Shown here one piece after another: positions 46,273 to 50,338 of a stretch of DNA of 50,338 nucleotides. The notes under the pieces were generated by a model that saw only the letters and a program-made list of their open reading frames with translations, did not search any database and was not told the DNA's origin. Position numbers and translations under genes: made by a program. Origin of the DNA: Gnetum montanum (taxonomy: Eukaryota > Streptophyta > Gnetopsida > Gnetales > Gnetaceae); assembly GCA_015680685.1 (NCBI GenBank), contig MNCI01020141.1, positions 586,321 to 636,658 of the forward strand, written 5' to 3'. The first letter of the stretch is position 1. Each line of letters opens with the position of its first letter.

Positions 46273-47072
46273 TGATGGGACACAATATAGCATGGGCCGT
46301 GATATCGCGTACGTGATATCGCAGTCCACTGCAATTTCTATAAATAAGAAGCAGCTCTCCCTTGTTCACAATCTGAGTTTAGATTGTAGTGAAACTCTGG
46401 CAGTTTGATCCCTCCAAAGTTAGATTATTTTTCAGTGTCTGCCCGCAGTGTCATGAATGTAATTGTATGACATTCTTTATTCGAGTGTGACGTACTTGGA
46501 CACACACATGACCAGCAATAAAGATTGAGATTACCTCATCATTGCAACATTCACTTTGTTGTTTATTTATTTATTTAATTGTTATTTACTTCTTTCCTAA
46601 TTAGTCTCTCTCACCCTTATCTCCTAGTAACGAGGAATGAGTACGACTTGATTACGAGCATTAAGTGTGACTACTTGGTATCCCAATGGCGTACCTAGGA
46701 TTTGCGCTTGGTAATCCCATTGGTAGTCATGCATGAGGTCCAAGATGTGTACGAATAATCAAGGAACGGATGCTCATTGCACTTAGGCTAGATTAGATTC
46801 TGTTACCCTTTCCCTCCTAGCTTAGCTTAGTTAGTATTATTTTCCACTACCTTCAGGAGTAGCATTATAATTAGGAACACATCATACACCTCACTCTGGA
46901 CTAAACCATACGTGACAAATATAATACTAGTCCAAGTGGGAACATAGTGAACTGCGACCTAAGGATAACTATCTAGGTGCCATAACTAGTCTGTCTGCGG
47001 AGTTCGACTGGATCACGAGTGAAAACGCTCGTATTCGTATGGTTGAGTGTAGGGGTACCTCGCCACTCATCA
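46273..47072 (+). repeat. Gy-F 5' LTR, mosaic of two LTR types
   Basis: 800 bp, TGATGGGACA...CACTCATCA. U3 up to about 46430 is of Gy-A/Gy-C type (GTACGTGATATCGCA, TATAAATAAGAAG, AGTGAAACTCTGGCAGTTTG). After GCCCGCAGTG (about 46441-46450) it follows the Gy-E type (AATTGTATG, GAGTGTGACGTACTTGGACA, CAGCAATAAAGATTGAGATT). The switch point lies near the R region. Confidence 0.8.
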
Positions 47073-47073
47073 T

Positions 47074-47092
47074 AGGCATCGTTGCTGGGGAT
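47074..47092 (+). other. Gy-F primer binding site (tRNA-Asp type)
   Basis: AGGCATCGTTGCTGGGGAT, one T after the LTR. It matches the tRNA-Asp complement with a few mostly transition-type mismatches. Confidence 0.75.
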
Positions 47093-47216
47093 GGTGCTAT
47101 TTATCTTGATTACTTATATCATACAAGGTCGTTGTAAACAACTTAACAATATATCTCTTAGAAAGATGAAAGAATTATAAAAAGTCACACATAATTTCAC
47201 ACACAACTTCATAACA

Positions 47217-49253
47217 ATGCCTCTCCTACAAGATAATAATAATGCCACACTTAGTGAGGAAGTTCATTGGAGAACCAACGAACTATATGACGATGAAGAT
47301 TGGAGTATACAACCTAAAGTGGGAGTCTCTTATAAACATGAATGAAAACAACGTCATCGCAACGCACGAAAGCCTAAATTGCCTGATGACGATGAACCCC
47401 CACTAGCCACTACAAGCCTAACACAAATACAAGAGGCTGTTCGAATCTCATGTAGGCATCGTAAAGAGAGCCGTCTGCCCAGGCTCAATTTAAATATCTT
47501 TCCTAAATTTTCAGGAGGCTATGACTTAGATCTGCATCAACATTTACAAGCCTTCTATGATGCCTACACATGCAACAACATTGATAACAGGTGGCTAAAA
47601 CTTAAGCTCTTCCCTATGACACTCGTTGACCAAGAAAAAGTATGGTATAGATCGTTAAAACCAAATTCAATATAACACTGGGCAACAATGGTAGAAGTCT
47701 TTAATGAAAAATATCAAACCTACGCAAGAGTGTTAGCCTTAAGGAAACAAATCCAAGGATGGAAACAAGCAAAACATGAACCCTTGGACATGGCCTTAGA
47801 AAGATATTATGCACTATTAAACAACTGTCCAGGCCATGGGTTTTTTGAGGAAAGGCTAATGTACCATATTATTGATGGCTATGTAATGAAACAAGAGAGA
47901 CCTTAGGAACGTATGCCCAAGGTCAACTATATGAACTATAAACCCATCAAATCCAAGACCTTGTTAAGCGGGTAGCAAAAGAAGAATGAGAATTAGCTAG
48001 ATGGGAGAGTGTTGAAAAGCATCAACGGGACCAAAATTTCAACTTAACAAAGGTCCATGATCATAACAAGGAGAAATCAACAAATCTCAAGGTGGAAACA
48101 TCATCTTTGCCAATACAACAATTGTTAGAAGAAGTCGAGGCAAAGATCAATAAGATGTTGGAATGGATATATCAAAAGTGTGAAGAATATATCAACACCA
48201 TTAGAGATAGAGTTTTGACTACCCTAGAAGCATGACAAAACATTAGACATTCAGAGAAAAAGAATGAAGGGAATAAGTGCTCAACTACTAACCATACATA
48301 TGAATGCAACATATGCTTGTACGATCATCCCAAAGGCCAATGCCCAATATTGTTACATCTACATGAGCATTGGGGAAACACGTTACATCCAGAGTTCGTA
48401 CAGAGGTACTTTGTTAGACCACAGTGGTAACCATCCTAGTCGTGGGGGAGACCACCCTTAGACTGGAGGCACCCTTCATATTTTCCGAACTCGAATGCTT
48501 ATCACGTTCAACATCCTGTTTCTCCATTTGGGCCAACGTACTCTATCTCACCATAATACCATTCTCCACAATACTATCAGCCCATACCTCCAACACAACC
48601 ACCACCTTATGCACCTTACATTCCTCCTAACTTTCAAAAGTCTCATCCTTTCTGTCCTTATACATCGCCACCAACTGTTCCTAAGGTGCCTGCACCACCA
48701 CAACAACCCACGAACGACACTTATGCTATTGCTACTAATAGTAGTGAAAAGCCTCCTCAACATGAAAAGCGCCATTGCTTTAAACATGGTTGTAAGAAGG
48801 GACAACACAATTCAAAGGCCACTACATCTTCCAACTTAGCACAAGTCCCACACTGTGGTGCATCCTTACCTTTGAACCCAATGCTTCATGTTACTTCATC
48901 AAGGCCACCAACTAATGCTCCAACAACCATACGGCCCAATGAAAATAACCATGGGAGGCATCATCCTGATCCTTGCATACCATTTAATGGTCCTAAACAT
49001 CATAGTGGGTCAACTCATTATCTAGGAACTACATCGCAGAAAGTGCCCCACTATGCTTATTATAATCAAGTGTGCGAACCCCGAGGGGATAAGTATGGAC
49101 CAGTCCCAATATTTCCAACATGCAAAGATCCTCAACCTCCATTTATTAATCCTTGCCNTAATATTTCCAACATGCAAAGATCCTCAACCTCCATTTATTA
49201 ATCCTTGCCATCCTCAACTGATTAGTTATGGGGGATATATCTCATTTCAATAA
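47217..49253 (+). pseudogene. Gy-F gag
   Basis: From ATG 47217 (MPLLQDNNNATLSEEVHWRT). Stops at 47343 (TGA) and 47673 (TAA); near 47880 a frame change in GATGGCTATG relative to Gy-E. Capsid core IFPKFSGGYDLDLHQHLQAF to YHIIDG (about 47505-47880), charged linker with several stops, intact knuckle CNICLYDHPKGQCPIL (about 48307-48354, CX2CX3HX4C), Pro/Tyr/His-rich tail, a second basic Cys/His module HCFKHGCKKGQH (about 48774-48809), end GGYISFQ at 49253. A 50-bp duplication around the N at 49158 lies inside. Related to Gy-E Gag along its whole length. Confidence 0.8.
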
Positions 49254-50338
49254 CAAGTAGGATTAATAAATATTTTTCATTTTCTTTAATTTTACAACTT
49301 TTTATTTTCCAATTTTTCATTTTTCAACTTTTTGTTTGATCTTGTTATCTCTTTGTGTGTTTTTTTCTTTTCAAGCTTTTGTAAGTAGTCTTATCTACAA
49401 ATAAAACACTCATGTGGATCATTGGTTGAGGTGTGTTCTATGTTATTAAGTCATGAGTGATCAATTATTTGGAACAGTGAGTCCATTGCACCCACTCATC
49501 CACTCTACAAATAAGAGGTTCTGTTCACGGGTACAGTGATATCCTTGACATTTTTAAAACTTAAAATCAATTTTGTGTTCATTGTACCCAGAATGAAGAA
49601 GGATGGACCAAGAGGGAATGATTAGGGTGTGACATCAACGGGACTTGTGGATTCTCTTTGGTTATGTCTGTGGGAGTTATCATGCACCGTGGTTGTACTA
49701 AGATCCTTGTAGACCTAATGAAAAATGGGAGTAAGAGTAATAAATTGGGCACTCAGAAATCAAACAATGTTCTAGGGGATCCCACTGGAAAGACATGCAC
49801 CCATGCCTGAAGGTTGGCAGCTTCTCTGGATTCAGTAAAGAAGAAGAAAAAAAAGGAGAGACGAAAAAGAAAAACAAAGTGCCATAAAACAAGAATCACT
49901 TCTCCCTTGCATAAAATGCCAAGTGATCGTACACCTTGTTGTTATGGCACTCTAATAGTTGTTCATCATGGGATGAAATAATGCGATGTCACTAATTAGA
50001 AGGATGGACTTGGTCCTGATCTTGGAACGATGGGTTAATGACATATTAATCATGCTTTTTACATGCAGGATTCATTGTGCCCTAGGTTAGTTACCTCATG
50101 TCCCAATCTCTACGATCCCTTTCTATAGTTCATCTCATCTCATTGTTCGTGTAATTGTAACTCGTGTCCTGCGTAGCATAGAATTTTCATCTCATTCTGG
50201 TGATATTTACATGTGTGTGTTTTCTGGAGTTAGTGCGGATTACATTTAACCCTTCTAGTGCCCACGGACACTTTAAGTGTGGTTACACAAAGGCATTATA
50301 GGTTGGAACCTGCTTTGGGGAGGACCCACTTGTGTAAT
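49254..50338 (+). mobile_element. Gy-F non-coding region after gag
   Basis: T-rich tract (about 49265-49380), then about 0.9 kb collinear with Gy-E (rc of 35450-34600), ending in the conserved block at 50311-50333. The frames seen here are short and unsupported. Confidence 0.6.

Larger units (their letters stand above)
46273..50338 (+). mobile_element. Gy-F: 5' half of an Athila/Tat-like element
   Basis: 5' LTR (46273-47072), primer site, gag (47217-49253), T-rich tract (about 49265-49380), non-coding region, conserved block TGCTTTGGGGAGGACCCACT at 50311-50330 at the very edge. No protease or RT between gag and the T-rich tract, so it is of the pol-less Gy-E type. By analogy with Gy-E the internal U3-like module and the additional ORF should follow just beyond the window. 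Confidence 0.85.

Overview
The window looks like nuclear DNA of a land plant with a large, slowly purged, repeat-rich genome (gymnosperm-like is my guess; nothing here fixes the species). The evidence is one intron-containing RAD6-type ubiquitin-conjugating enzyme (E2) gene with plant-style GT-AG introns and a telo-box leader, lying in a sea of old LTR retrotransposons. Their coding regions are riddled with C-to-T and G-to-A changes on both strands, the footprint of deaminated methyl-cytosine. Layout: 1-1108 is the 3' end and 3' LTR of a Ty3/gypsy element (Gy-A), joined exactly to a broken Ty1/copia element (Co-1, 1109-6020). 6021-7658 is low-copy sequence. 7659-9178 (minus) is the E2 gene, six exons, 155 codons, intact. 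9179-10242 is its upstream flank. From 10243 onward almost everything is one related set of Ty3/gypsy elements of Athila/Tat type: LTR ends TGATG...CATCA, a tRNA-Asp-type primer site, a Gag CX2CX3HX4C knuckle and a DLG-type protease. Gy-B (plus, 10243 to about 26240) is the only one keeping gag, protease, RT, RNase H and integrase. It is interrupted by a solo LTR (11481-12300) and by Gy-C (minus, 12625-18945; target duplication CAAGG on both sides). Gy-D (minus, about 26245-46102) is interrupted by Gy-E (minus, 29861-38804; target duplication ATATG on both sides). Gy-F (plus, 46273 to beyond the end) has a complete 5' LTR, a primer site and a long broken gag. How the parts relate: Gy-C, Gy-D, Gy-E and (as far as seen) Gy-F lack RT and integrase but keep gag. 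They share a downstream plan with Gy-B: a T-rich tract, about 0.9-1 kb without coding, and (not seen in Gy-D) a conserved block around GGGGAGGACCCACTT. About 300 bp further on, Gy-B and Gy-E carry a second, internal U3-like module (palindromes plus TATA), and Gy-D has a comparable one. Behind it Gy-D and Gy-E encode a long additional ORF whose first half resembles the 'putative plant transposon protein' of Athila-type elements and whose second half is coiled coil. The most interesting proposal is that these elements carry an internal promoter built from their own U3 vocabulary in front of the additional ORF, and that pol-less copies were moved in trans by Gy-B-like copies. That is inference. 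No CRISPR array, rRNA gene or convincing tRNA gene was seen.
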